Shown here: positions 21,303 through 32,052 of the stretch, piece after piece
Position numbering within the stretch: the first letter of the stretch is position 1
Layout of the letters: each line of letters starts with the position of its first letter
The notes under the pieces: model-generated
What the model saw: only the letters and a program-made list of their open reading frames with translations
What the model was told of the DNA's origin: nothing
Databases searched by the model: none
Position numbers and translations under genes: made by a program
Assembly (NCBI GenBank): GCA_040954595.2
Contig: CM082576.2
Location: 17,608,001 to 17,672,000, forward strand
Direction of reading: 5' to 3'
Length of the DNA stretch: 64,000 nucleotides
DNA from: Balanoglossus misakiensis
Taxonomy: Eukaryota; Hemichordata

Positions 21303-21800
21303 CCTTAAAGTTAAAAAATAAGGAACATAGGCTTATCAGAGTCCTCAAACACAGGCTTGTACTGAAATCTGCATGTGGATTATGATACCAAACACACAGT
21401 TATCAACTACAACTGCTAATTCAACAGCAGAGATCACTATCATATTGCTTGATAAAATACACGAAAAATCATACGTATACATGGGTATACATACATGTCT
21501 CGTACTGGTACCAGCTGCAACTGCATAGGGTATTGTATCATCCAAGCTTTCAGCACCATGATGGGGCTTGTGAATAGACACAGTATCATCATCATCATCT
21601 TCAGTACCACTATTTGTCCACTACCAATCAACTGATAATTGTCAGATCCATCACTTGGTCCACCACCACTCTGTCTGATAACAGTCTGGTGCAAAATAAT
21701 TCAAAATGCGTTATAGTTTATTGTAAGAAACATGATTGAAAGCATTCTTAGTGCAGGGATGTGGAAACTTTTCTCATATTCTGGAAAATCAGCTTTAACA

Positions 21801-22669
21801 TATGGAAAAATGATTGGCCACATAATGTTTAGGTGTATTTTCCAATGATTACAGCTTGAAATTTGCCATTCTCAGACTGGTGTTTTTTTCTTCCTTCTGC
21901 CTGTTTTCTATATCCCTGTAGTGTTGTTAAAATACGTGGAAAAATCACTAACATGAAAGACATCTTAGTAAATTGGAGATAAACCAATAAATTATATAAT
22001 ATATTTAGCCAAAAAGATATTACAAGTACCAAAATAAATAAAATTCAGTAACCAGGATAATCCCATTGTCTAGTATAGTATATAATTATTGATACATTTC
22101 AGAGTCTCAACCTACCGTAGCCACATCGGTAAAAGTATGTGTATCACTGCCACTTGTGTGAAGTTGATAGCCATCATGATTGGTGGAGCCATTCATACTG
22201 CTGTCACTACTATCTCTGCTGAAAGTATGATTGATTTGTTATCAACATTGTATAACTGCAAAGCTGTGAACCTTCAACAATGGGAATGAAAAAGAGCAAT
22301 CTTACAGAATAAAATTTCAGATTGGTTTTGGATGTTTCAATGTTTTTAGATTGTTTCGAAATGTTACATAGACTTGAAACACACACTTGCTAGTATAACG
22401 CTACCAATCTGGTAGGCCCTGTGAGGGGAGAGGGGGGAAGAGAAAGACAGATATACAGTTGTATGAACTGAAACACACACACACACACACACACATGAAA
22501 CAAGGTGACACGACTCGTTTCCATAGACACCTTTTGATGTCATGATGATGTAAAGAATACTTGGCATGGATAAAGGCTGATTTTTTCTCCTTTTTTGCAT
22601 GGCACTTTAATATGCTATTTATGCATGAAAATATTGTGATAAAGTGATAAAAAGTTCTAATGAAACGTG
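21801..22669. other. Intron-like sequence, (CA)n at 22,471-22,494
   Basis: AT-rich sequence between the duplication and the next gene fragments. It holds a CA dinucleotide run. A plus-strand frame at 22,089-22,289 matches nothing I know. Confidence 0.35.
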
Positions 22670-23420
22670 TCATAATGTATCAAACATACCTCTCAGTTGA
22701 AACCAAATAGATCCTTGGTGCTGTTGTGAAATTTGTATTTTTTTTGATGTAATTTTCCACTGTATAAAAGGCATTTTTGTCAATGATGTCTCCCTTATAG
22801 TTGTAAGGTAACATCTTGTTGTGTCATCGATTTCAAATAGACTTTTCATTGTCTTCAATAGTTCTGAGAATCCTGCTTCCCTCTTCATATCCACTTTCCT
22901 AAGTCCTCCTCCATATCTTTCTTTAACTTGTACTTCGTTACCAATACTGTTCTTTTTCCATCCACAATGCAGGCGCAGTGTTTCCCTTTTGCCTTTCTTT
23001 TTCCTTTGCTAAAATTCAATTGGTATAAATATGACCAGTTAGGATAGTACACACATGAAGCATGGTATACTCTCATGCTTACGAGTGCTAACCCTAACCC
23101 TAACGCTCACCCCAACCCTAAATATAGCCGGTCGACCGCCACCTGTCTACACAGGTACATGTACTAATGAAGAGCCAAACACATATGAACATCGAAATTA
23201 TACCGTTGCCTCTGCATTGAATGGTTTTCTCTTCAGACATTCTAATCTTGAGAAGCAACTCTTTGATGTCTTCATTTGCAAGGCACTCTACATCTGTGCT
23301 TAATGTATCCGTGACCATGCTTGCTGTTGGTTCATTTGGTGTTTTCAGAATGATAACACTGCCACTCAGTGATCTTAACACGTTATCATCTTCGATGGCT
23401 GTGCCATCTTGCAGTAACAC
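22670..23420 (-). CDS. Exon fragments of a minus-strand gene with a possible CIDE-N-like segment
   Basis: On the minus strand, a stretch near 23,190-23,400 reads LLQDGTAIEDDNVLRSLSG followed by VIILKTP, which resembles the core of CIDE-N domains (DNA-fragmentation-factor family). A donor GGCAACGGTATAA closes it near 23,200. A second exon after an acceptor (AATTTTAG, near 23,012) is very basic (SKGKRKAKGKHCACIVDGKR) and shifts frame near 22,890 into KREAGFSELLKTMKSLFEIDD. Family assignment is tentative, as only a short motif supports it. The gene probably continues to the terminal exon at 20,890-21,302. It may be a host gene, since no transposon domain is visible. Confidence 0.3.
23085..23122. 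repeat. Short interstitial telomere-like repeat
   Basis: CTAACCCTAACCCTAACGC followed by degenerate CCCCAACCCTAAA, i.e. three to four TTAGGG-type units on the minus strand. It is short and could be a repair scar. Confidence 0.55.
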
Positions 23421-23479
23421 GTCTAGCTTTTTTACCTACACCTGGAGACCTAACTTCTGTACATGTGCACCTGTGAATT

Positions 23480-24930
23480 CAAAGGAAAATGTTTAAAAAT
23501 ACACATCTGATGTCACTTGTTAAAGGAAACTTCTGATTAAATGCAGAGATATACAAATTAGAATGTTTAGTTGATTCTATATGGTGAATTTAACATATTT
23601 CCTTTTACAGTGTATCTTTTATATCTCATGTAGTCATTGACACAAAGGAGGACATCAATGTGATACATAATTTAATAAATTGGTAATACTATGTACATGG
23701 TATTCAGCATACATTCACCAGGGTCTATGGATTCAGGTATAGATAAAGTAAAATACAGAGGTAGCAACTGTACCTGTTCATCACTCTCACAATGTTTTTG
23801 TTGCTATGTCAACTTAATTATCAAGGTGCTTATTTATAACTCACACATTTTTTTTTACAATACCAGCAAAAAGTAAAATTGACGGAAGATGAATTATGGG
23901 TAAAAAGTGTGATATTGGTGCTTTTGTCACATGATAATTCAGAAACTATTTCCTGACACTTAAATGGGGAAACAGGATTAATCCTTTTGGCTCATGTTTT
24001 GGTGAGGAAGCTTCCCCTTTGGTGACTTTTAGTATGCAAATTAGTTCAAACCCAGGGATTGAATGTTTCCACTTTATGGCATTCTTGACTCCAACTATGT
24101 TAACGCCAGGTGTTGCATGTTTACAAAGCTCCTGTTTGCACTGAGAGGCCATTGCATGAAAAAAAGCAAAACTATAGTAATCAGTGCATGTTTGCATGTT
24201 GTTTCTTTGATGTGTGATTACTCAATTACTTGTTTATCTTATCATAACTAACTGCAACTGACAATAAATCCATATGTCCACATGCAGTTTGAGAAGTTGG
24301 AATTATCACTCAACACCATTAACAATGACAAACATTTATGGCAGATTAATTGGTTGGAGAGTAAAAACTGCTGAACATGGACAGTTAATTCAACTGACCC
24401 CGATTGTTTATTGGGCCCTCAGTGTAAACAGTAGTTGTGTAAATACACACACCATGGCATGAATGTGAATTTAGCAAGCCAAGAATGACATATCCATTGG
24501 GAAATGGTCTCTGCCGTATCATGCACTTTCGATGAGAAAGTATGCCACTCATGAACACAGTGATGAAAAGTTAAGTTTATAATGGCTGGAAAACCCACCA
24601 CCACCGCCACCACCACCACCACCACCACCACCACCACCACCACCACCACCACATGCTACACTATACCATGACGAAGCACTACACTTACATGCATCAGGGA
24701 GGTATAGGAGCATGGAGAGTGCACAGAAAATAAGCTTGTTAATTTTTATTGTATTTTGCCCAGATAATCCTGTTACCATCTTTTCTTCAACCCTTACACT
24801 AGCCCACACTTCAAATGGAAATTACTGTAATGTATTAAACATAATCAGTGTGAAAAGGGATGAAAATTCATGGAATCATCCTCATCTTATTCCTGGAAGA
24901 TTGAGACATGCATTCTCCAGCAGCATTAAC
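23480..24930. other. No gene seen; (CCA)n at 24,595-24,652
   Basis: AT-rich sequence without a supported exon. The (CCA)n run gives artificial glycine or valine repeats in translation. The remaining frames are short. Confidence 0.4.
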
Positions 24931-25029
24931 GGTGTGAGGGCGCCGTCCAATTAAGTAGTGGCAGCGACCTGCCGAGCTCTGTAATTCTGTGTGGATTTTT
25001 TCTTACTAGTTTCTAACTTAGTTTTTGTG

Positions 25030-26093
25030 ACGTTCATACTGCTAAAGGCGAGAGTATCCCTCAGAGTTGATTTGAACTATATATGGGAAGCATTTCAGAG
25101 CTTTTCCCCATTCGGAATTGTAGTCGATGACCACATGGACTATACAAGCTGCAATGATTGTAGCGGGTGCTGCTAGGTGCATAACTGCTACAAGGCCTTG
25201 TGTGTAATTTTCCAATCAACTTTCTGTCGTCAGCTCAGTTACGGGGTTTAACTCTTACCTCCGATAACATTTGAAAACCGAACGGGTGCATCCCCCCAAA
25301 AAAACACCTCCATGGGTTTATCGTTTATTTTTTAATGGAAGCAGGACGATTTTGGGGGAAATTTGGGCGTCGGAGGTGTTCATAACACGATTACGGAATT
25401 GGGTGAATCAAGTAGTCTCCACTGGTACTGCAGAACCTGTTATGCGACAGCAGATGATACTATTAAAATGCTGGCTTCCCTGAAAAGTCAATACACGAGA
25501 CTTGAACATGACATAAGAGGAATTGAAGATAAAGTTGATGAGCTTCAGAAACAAGTAGATAACAAAGTTGATGAAAGACGAGTGAAGGAAATTATCAAAG
25601 AAAATCTTCACGATATAGATGTCCAACCTAGACAACCCACACAAGCAACTAGCATCAATGACAAAGAGATGGTGGAAAAATCAGTCAAAGAAATCAATGA
25701 AAGAAGAGCTAGAGAACCTAATATTATTATCTACAATGTACCAGAAACCGACTCTAACCTAAAAGATGCAAGAATAAAACACGACAGAGACATTATAGAT
25801 CACTTCTGTAACACAGTTTGCCACATCGAGTCTGAACCCCATAGTGACATATCAAGGATAACAAGACTGGGAAGAAAGAAAGAGGATGGTCCAAGACCCC
25901 TACTTGTAGCATTTAAGGAGGCTGAGAAAAAGAAAAGTTATTTAAAAACTTATACAAGCTACAAGAAGCTGACACACCATATAAGCGGTTTGTAATTACC
26001 CATGATATGACTCTGACAGAAAGAGATGAATACAAGAAACTGAGGGCAGAAGCCAAAAAAGGAAGAAGAGTCCCAGAGAAAGTGGAAAGTTAA
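25030..26093 (+). pseudogene. LINE-A ORF1: zinc-finger/coiled-coil RNA-binding protein
   Basis: ORF1 proteins of CR1-like LINEs bind the element RNA. A Cys-rich stretch near 25,115-25,200 (CNDCSGCC, HNC) and WYCRTC near 25,422 look like the two halves of a PHD finger separated by frame breaks. A coiled coil rich in Glu/Lys follows (SQYTRLEHDIRGIEDKVDEL). A conserved block REPNIIIYNVPE and RITRLG, standard in this class of ORF1, comes after that. The main frame runs to 25,995, then shifts and continues to about 26,093. A late CCHC-like motif (KCKKRGHEKKHC) is readable near 26,166 in a further frame. Three frame breaks make it a relic. Confidence 0.65.
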
Positions 26094-26450
26094 TCAAGCT
26101 CCCAGTACTGAAGAAGTTGGATCAAGAGACAGAAACAGAATCCCTAGGCGTATGCCCAAGAGAAACGGACAAAGTGTAAAAAAAGAGGACACGAAAAAAA
26201 ACACTGTATAAAATGTAACGGCCTTGTTGATCCATTGAATTTGTATGTATATCTGTATGTATGTTATACCTGTATATTGCAGTAATTCGTTATTCAACTA
26301 TTCATATGACGTAAGAGTACTTACCTGCAATTGGTTGATCTTAATTATATGCAAACCACCTGGAAGTTTCATTTGACCAATGAACACAAGCTAATCTGGC
26401 ACTATGATGTAGTTGCTGATATAAAAGGACATTGTGCATAAAATTGGTCA

Positions 26451-26768
26451 GTTCACCTCTGTAGCCAGACCGGCCACACACATTGGAACTGACATGTATT
26501 TGTTCCATTTCAGGTTAGTTTCCTTGTACCTTACCTGTTGCTTGAAGCTTTGTATTTTGGTGCATTCTACCGACTCATTTCAGCACAAGTAATTGGTGTC
26601 TTGAACTTGCGTCAATTTTCCAATTGTATGTCTATATTTTCCACTTGCATGAATTTTGGTGTATTCTGTTGGAGGTGAACTCCCATACATGTGTGTAATT
26701 TAGGAGTTCACCTCTGTAGCCAGACCGGCCACACACGCTGGAACTGACATGTATTTGTTCCATTTCAG
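26451..26768 (+). repeat. 63-bp direct repeat pair in a possible promoter
   Basis: GTTCACCTCTGTAGCCAGAC to CCATTTCAG occurs at 26,451-26,513 and 26,706-26,768 with two differences. Just before the first copy lie TATAAAAGG (26,420-26,428) and, about 30 bp later, TCAGTTC, which matches a TATA plus initiator layout. GTTAGT after the first copy could be a splice donor. Confidence 0.4.
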
Positions 26769-26829
26769 TTATTAAATGTAAGGCCTATGTCTTTGTTACC
26801 CGTAACCCGTTTGGTGTGAATATGTTGGA

Positions 26830-27248
26830 ATGAACGGCGACAACCGTGACAATAATGTAAATAGAACTGCTAATTTATTGGACTTTTTAAGATGTATGTA
26901 TACAAATGCAGATAGTCTGATAAACAAATGGGATGAGTATGTTCTACGGGTTGAAGAATACAAGCCAATAATAATTGGAATCGCCGAGGTAAAACCGAAA
27001 CATTCAAGATTCTTAATGTCTGCTCCTGAAATTAGTCTCAGTAACAATTATATATTCCATTGCAACATTGATACTAAAAAGGGCAGAGGAGTAATACTGT
27101 ATACAAGGAAATCACTCAAGGCAGAAATGTATCAATTGGATGAAGACTTCCAGGAATCTGTCTGGGCAGTAATTCGTTTGAATACCAAGGATAAACTTTT
27201 AGTGGGATGTGTATACAGAAGCCCTAACGCAACAAAAGATAATAATAG
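26830..27248 (+). pseudogene. LINE-A ORF2, endonuclease part 1
   Basis: The N-terminal part of an apurinic-type endonuclease that nicks target DNA for LINE insertion. Readable motifs are LRCMYTNADSLINK, PIIIGIAEVKPK, RGVILYTRKS and VGCVYRSPN. The frame starts at ATG 26,830 and remains open into the inserted LINE-B, giving a 442-codon chimera that ends at 28,158. The natural continuation (NNILVKS) resumes after the insertion at about 28,291. Confidence 0.8.
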
Positions 27249-28158
27249 CATGTTTACACTCTACACTGCACCTCTGGAAGACATCTTCGGAGAACACGGG
27301 ATTGATTGCATGATATACGCGGACGATACGCAAATTTATGCCATCTGCAACAGCCCTAACGATGTTCGCAATAACATTGAGCTCTGCGTCGATGATATCC
27401 GCAGCTGGATGAAATCTAACATGCTTGTACTGAATGATGATAAAACTGAAGTTATTCATTTTTCATCACGTTTAAAATCTAATGTGACAAAATTAGACTG
27501 TCTAAGAATCGGACAATGTGACATAATTCCTTCAGTTTCAGTTAAAAATCTCGGCGTTATTTTAAGTCAGGATGGTAGCATGTCTGATCATATTAGTAAG
27601 CTGTGCAAAAATGGTTTCTTCTCTTTGCATAGAATAGCTAAAATTCGTAATCTTCTTGACAGATCTACAACTGAGAAACTAGTTCATGCATTTGTAACGT
27701 CTCATTTAGATTACTGTAATAGTCTTTTGTTTGGTATCCCGAAGGGACATCTAGCTCGACTTCAGTCTCTACAGAATGCTGCGGCGAGGCTAGTTACTCG
27801 TACGCGCAAGTCCGATCATATCACACCCATACTCAAAGATTTACACTGGCTACCGGTAGAGGCCCGCATCAGTTTTAAAATTCTCTTGCTCACATTCAAA
27901 TGTATCAGTGGTAAGGCACCTGCCTATTTGACTGATCTTTTACATTTATATGTACCAGCTCGAGAACTGCGCTCGAGTGTTCAATTCTTTTTAACTCATC
28001 CTCATGGTAATTTTAACAAAACCTACGGACAGAGAGCTTTTTCAGTTTGTGCGCCCATTTTATGGAACAATTTACCCCTTGATATCAAAACTGCCAGAAG
28101 TGTCAATATTTTTAAGTGTAATTTGAAAACATACCTTTTTACTCGGTTTTATGTGTAA
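26830..28158 (+). CDS. Chimeric ORF: LINE-A endonuclease fused in frame to LINE-B RT
   Basis: A single 442-codon frame joins about 139 residues of one LINE's endonuclease to about 303 residues of another LINE's RT palm, thumb and C-terminus. The junction is at about residue 139-140 (ATKDNNS then MFTLYTA). The RT half keeps YADD but lacks the fingers and the LDLSAAFDT aspartate motif, so RT activity is not expected. Whether it is translated is unknown; the fusion follows from insertion phase alone. Confidence 0.8.
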   Translation: MNGDNRDNNVNRTANLLDFLRCMYTNADSLINKWDEYVLRVEEYKPIIIGIAEVKPKHSRFLMSAPEISLSNNYIFHCNIDTKKGRGVILYTRKSLKAEMYQLDEDFQESVWAVIRLNTKDKLLVGCVYRSPNATKDNNSMFTLYTAPLEDIFGEHGIDCMIYADDTQIYAICNSPNDVRNNIELCVDDIRSWMKSNMLVLNDDKTEVIHFSSRLKSNVTKLDCLRIGQCDIIPSVSVKNLGVILSQDGSMSDHISKLCKNGFFSLHRIAKIRNLLDRSTTEKLVHAFVTSHLDYCNSLLFGIPKGHLARLQSLQNAAARLVTRTRKSDHITPILKDLHWLPVEARISFKILLLTFKCISGKAPAYLTDLLHLYVPARELRSSVQFFLTHPHGNFNKTYGQRAFSVCAPILWNNLPLDIKTARSVNIFKCNLKTYLFTRFYV

Positions 28159-28290
28159 CGTGTTCGATTGTGTCCTTTTAACTATTTTTACCAGCCTTGT
28201 ATTTTTTAATCTACTCTTTTAGCTATGTACAATGCGCTGAGACGTATGTGTAGCGCATTTTAAACAATTCTTAATAATAATAATAATAAT
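27249..28290 (+). mobile_element. LINE-B copy 2, 5'-truncated, nested in LINE-A
   Basis: It starts within the RT at CATGTTTACACTC, just before the FTLYTAPL segment, and includes YADDTQIY, the rest of the RT and the same 3' UTR as copy 1 with an (AAT)n tail (28,272-28,295). Target bases AATAATA flank the start and merge with the tail. The protein is nearly identical to copy 1 (for example GEHG versus GKHG and HPHG versus HPHA). Confidence 0.9.
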
Positions 28291-28700
28291 AATAAATTGA
28301 ACAACATCTTAGTCAAATCAACAGAAAAGAATTATAGCCATGTGTTGGTAATGGGTGATTTTAACTATCCGAATATTGACTGGAGTAATTGGACTACCAC
28401 TCACGACAATGTAACTAGTGAAGAATTCAAGTTTATAGAAACAGCAAGAGACAGTTACTTCTTTCAACACGTCCTACAATCAACAAGAACTCGAATACAC
28501 AACACACCAAGTACACTTGACCTTATTTTTACTAATGTACAGGGAATGATCACAGAAATCGAATATTGTAGGCCGTGGGTAAAAGTGACCACTCTGTCTT
28601 ATGTTATAAATTCAATTGTTATATTGAAAATGCTAACTATAAGAAGACAAAATACTTCTAAAACAAAGCTGATTATGATGCTATTAAGAAAGAATTGAGT
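28291..28700 (+). pseudogene. LINE-A ORF2, endonuclease part 2
   Basis: The C-terminal half of the endonuclease after the nested LINE-B: VLVMGDFNYPNIDW, a catalytic-loop-like motif, and STLDLIFTN, the typical end-domain phrase. The SDH box that should follow lies near 28,585 in a shifted frame (readable as GKSDHSVL-like sequence). Confidence 0.7.
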
Positions 28701-30704
28701 ACTATAGACTGGGACAAAATCTTTGAACACTGTGAACATGATGTCAACAAACAGTGGGAGTTATTTTCCAAAACCATCAAAGATAAGAAGATAAGTGTGT
28801 TCCACACAAAGAAATAAATAGTGATATTACCAATAGAAGAAAAATACCTATGGACATGAATACATTAAGGAAGATTAGGAGGAAACACACCTTATGGAAA
28901 AGGTATATGGAATCTAAGGATGGTAAAGTATACCAGGACTATTGTAGGGTGAGAAATCAAGTCTAGACAGCCACAAGAAGAATAAGGAGAGACTTTGAAA
29001 GAAACCTGGCTAAGGATGCTAAAATAAACCCAAAGCTGTATGGAAATATATTAAATCTAAAAGTAAGACCAAAGATGGAATTCCTGATTTAAATACTAAC
29101 CCAAAGGATGCAAACTCTCCTCTTACTAAATTAGAATCTGAGAAAGCACAAGTCTTAGGTACGTTTTTGCAAGTGTCTTCACTCAGGAACCACCAGGGAA
29201 CATTCCACATTTACCTGAAAGACCGTTACTACATCATCTAGAAGAATTAAATATTACTGAAGATATGGTGTTGAAGACACTTTTAAAGTTAAAACCAGAG
29301 AAATCACAAGGTCCAGATGGTATGAACCCTAATTTTTAAGGAATTGGCGGAGCCTCCATGCGTGCCACTGTCAAAAATTTTTAGGACCTCTTTGCAACAC
29401 ATGGAATTACCATCAGTTTGGAAACAAGGCAGGATCTCAGCAATTTACAAGAAAGGAATCAAGAAATCGGCAAGCAATTACAGACCAGTCAGTTTAACAA
29501 GTATTATATGCAAATGTATGGAGCAAATTATCACAGATAATATTATGAATCACATGAAAGCCAATAATTTCTTCAGTAGCAGGCAGTACGGATTTATCAA
29601 AGGAAGATCAACTTCAATCCAACTTCTTAACGTTATCGATAAATGGACAAAAGCTATAAACGAAGGGTATGTAGTTGACACAGTTTACATGGACTTTATG
29701 AAGGCTTTTGACACTGTGCCACATAGAAGATTAATTGGCAAACTTTTAGCATACCATATAACCGACCCACTCCTTGGATGGATTTCTGCATTCCTAACAG
29801 GACGAAAGCAACAAGTAGTGGTGAACGGAGCACAATCAGACTGGCTTCCAGTTACACGCGGTATCCCACAAGGTAGCGTGCTGGGCCCACTTCTATTCGT
29901 TATTACATAAACGACTTACCAGATGTTGTGAAATCTGAGGTGTTCCTCTTTGCCGAGGATACAAAGATATTTAGAAACATAGAGCATGAAGAGGACCATA
30001 CTATATTGCAAGAGGATTTGGATAATCTCATGGAATGGTCAAATACTTGGCTCCTTCGTTTTCACCCTGGTAAATGTAAAACTATGACACTTGGTAACAC
30101 TACAGAAGAGAAGTTCAACTACACCTTAAAAGTCCAGGACCAAAGAGTACAGTTATCACAAACAGGAGAAGAAAAAGACATTGGAGTGGTTATTGACTCA
30201 CATCTTGAATTTGACAAACATATAAATGAAAAAGTGAATAAGGCAAACAGCATAATGGCTCTTATCCGAAGAGCATACATGTTTTTGGATGAACATACTT
30301 TTTTACCACTATATAAATCATTGGTGAAAAGCCATGTTGATTATGCCTGTCTGGTCTGGAGTCTATATATACAAAAGCATATTGAAAGCCTAGCAAATAT
30401 ACAACAAAGAGCAACGAAGAAACTACCAGGTTTTAATAATCTATCATATCCAGAAAGACTAAAGAAACTGAAACTTCCTACATTAGCATACAGAAGGACA
30501 CGAGGGGACATGATAGAACTGTACAAAATTGTGAACAACAAATATGACCCAGTAACTACATCATTTATTAAGCTAAAAACAGATTGCACATCAGGAAGTG
30601 GACTTGGAGGTCACGGCAAACAATTATTTCATCAACATTCAAGACTACAACTAAGGAAAAACTTCTTCTCCTTGAGAGTAATCAACACATGGTGTAATAA
30701 ATGA
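28701..30704 (+). pseudogene. LINE-A ORF2, reverse transcriptase
   Basis: The RT that primes on nicked DNA. A linker with several stops (28,700-29,340) leads to clean blocks: KPEKSQGPDG near 29,297, NYRPVSLTSI, VYMDFMKAFDTVPH near 29,690 and GIPQGSVLGPLLF near 29,860. A shift follows near 29,905, then the catalytic box reads FAED instead of the usual FADD (near 29,950). The C-terminal region (GEEKDIGVVIDSHLEF, HVDYACLVWS) runs to 30,704. Stops occur at about 28,815, 28,963 and 29,338. The D-to-E change in the metal-binding box would itself impair catalysis. Confidence 0.8.
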
Positions 30705-30979
30705 GCGTACTGTAATTTTGTGTAATTTACAACTATGTATATATATATAGCCTCACTTTGGCTTCCCGCCATCTCGAGAGCTCCTGGCTTTTCTTTTTCT
30801 TCGAGACTTTTCCAGACTTTTCTAGCGTTATTCCTATCGTTTTCAATGATACCTCGTCCCAGAAGAACTTGCAGAATTTGCGGAATTCCCGTACACTTGC
30901 GCAGTGGTCCATCCGGTCAAGGTTGTTCATCAAACTCGAGCAACCCTTTCAGTTCGAAATTGACACTTCACATACCAAT

Positions 30980-32016
30980 ATGGCGGACAGCGGTTCACAG
31001 TTCAACATAATCGATGTCGATCAACCTAGTCCGAAGACAGGCGGTATCAGGCGAGTACCAGATGAAACTTTGCCCGAAACTAAAAGAGTTATTCACCCCA
31101 GCGCCCGGCAAAAACACACAATCCCAATTGTTGGACTCGATCAAGAAAGAAAACGACTAATTGGCCCCAGAATTGGAACTCGAAGAAGCCATGGCTCGCA
31201 ACTCAAAGCTCAAACAGCAAATCAAAGACCGAAAACCGCGTACAACCGCAACAGTCGGTTCCTTCAAGAAGGATAAAGCAGTATTATCTGCAGTGAAGAA
31301 AGAAAGAAGGAAATTGGGCATAGATTCCTCGTCGCCCAGCTCATCAGGATTCGGACACTGAATCCAGCGAAATAGAGGGCTCATTCAAGGACACAAAACC
31401 CAGAGGTAGGCCACTGGATTACATCCCCTTCAAATTAAAATAAAAAAAGAAAAAGCCCAAATCCGGTGTATCAAGGAAAGCAGCAGATCAAGTGTTATTT
31501 ATGGTGCCTTGGCCACATGAATTCACCTCGAAAGCAGCCGCGGGTATCATCGATGAACTCGACTACTCCAGATTATCCCTGACTGCTTTCGTTAAAAGTG
31601 AACTAGCTATTATTTTCCATGAGGAACCAGACAGCCACAAACAGCCCAGGGCAGACCACCTTATCGATCTCATGCACTTGGCCGAGAGTTATGCTTGGCC
31701 AGACATCAGACAGTATCACTGCGAGGTACTTCAAGCTATAGAGAGAGGGCTCTTCACATGGAACTCAGATTTTTCCCGTTTGAAGGCAAGATGTTTGCAA
31801 ACAAAGATCAGTAAAGCCACAGCACAGTCCCACACAAAGAAAGACAGATATTGCGCGGATTACCAAACTGGCAAATGTAAGCAGCCCAAAGACCATCAAA
31901 ATCAGCATGGGGAGACAGAACACCATATTTGCCGTCCCTGTTTGTACATCCGCAAGGTACAGGCAAAACATCCCGCCAGCTCCTGCCCTCACAAACCCCA
32001 CCAAGACAAAGACTGA
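30980..32016 (+). pseudogene. DIRS-like ORF1 (gag-like, C-terminal Cys/His cluster)
   Basis: A basic N-terminal half in two frames (30,980-31,276, then 31,161-31,361) leads to a conserved region (31,492-32,016) with VPWPHEFTSKAAAG, FHEEPDSHKQPRADHL and a Cys/His cluster (CADYQTGKCK..HHICRPC..SSCPH). That cluster is typical of ORF1 in metazoan DIRS-like elements and probably binds nucleic acid. At least two frame breaks (near 31,160 and 31,435) interrupt it, so it is a relic. Confidence 0.65.
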
Positions 32017-32052
32017 CTAAGCGTCGATAAACAGCCACTATATTTCAACGAC

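Larger units (their letters stand above)
17915..21800. repeat. Tandem duplication, unit 2 (3,886 bp)
   Basis: The second unit of the head-to-tail pair, with the same internal order as unit 1. Differences seen by eye: T to C near 18,446, one T fewer near 19,253, A to T near 19,489, GC to AT near 19,673, C to T near 19,865, G to T near 20,115 and A to G near 20,809. That is roughly 99.8% identity. Confidence 0.95.
24950..30720 (+). mobile_element. LINE-A, nearly full-length CR1-like LINE with a nested insertion
   Basis: In order: PHD-like ORF1 (25,030-26,220), an intergenic piece (26,220-26,830), ORF2 endonuclease (26,830-27,248 and 28,291-28,700) and RT (29,250-30,704). LINE-B interrupts it at 27,249-28,290. 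It ends with an AT-rich tail after TGGTGTAATAAATGAGCG. Several stops and shifts make it inactive. Confidence 0.8.

Noticed and set aside
23085-23122. Chromosome end
   Set aside because: Only three to four telomere-like units inside ordinary sequence; an interstitial trace.
24419-24652. Long valine or glycine stretches in minus-strand frames
   Set aside because: They come from the (CCA)n microsatellite at 24,595-24,652.
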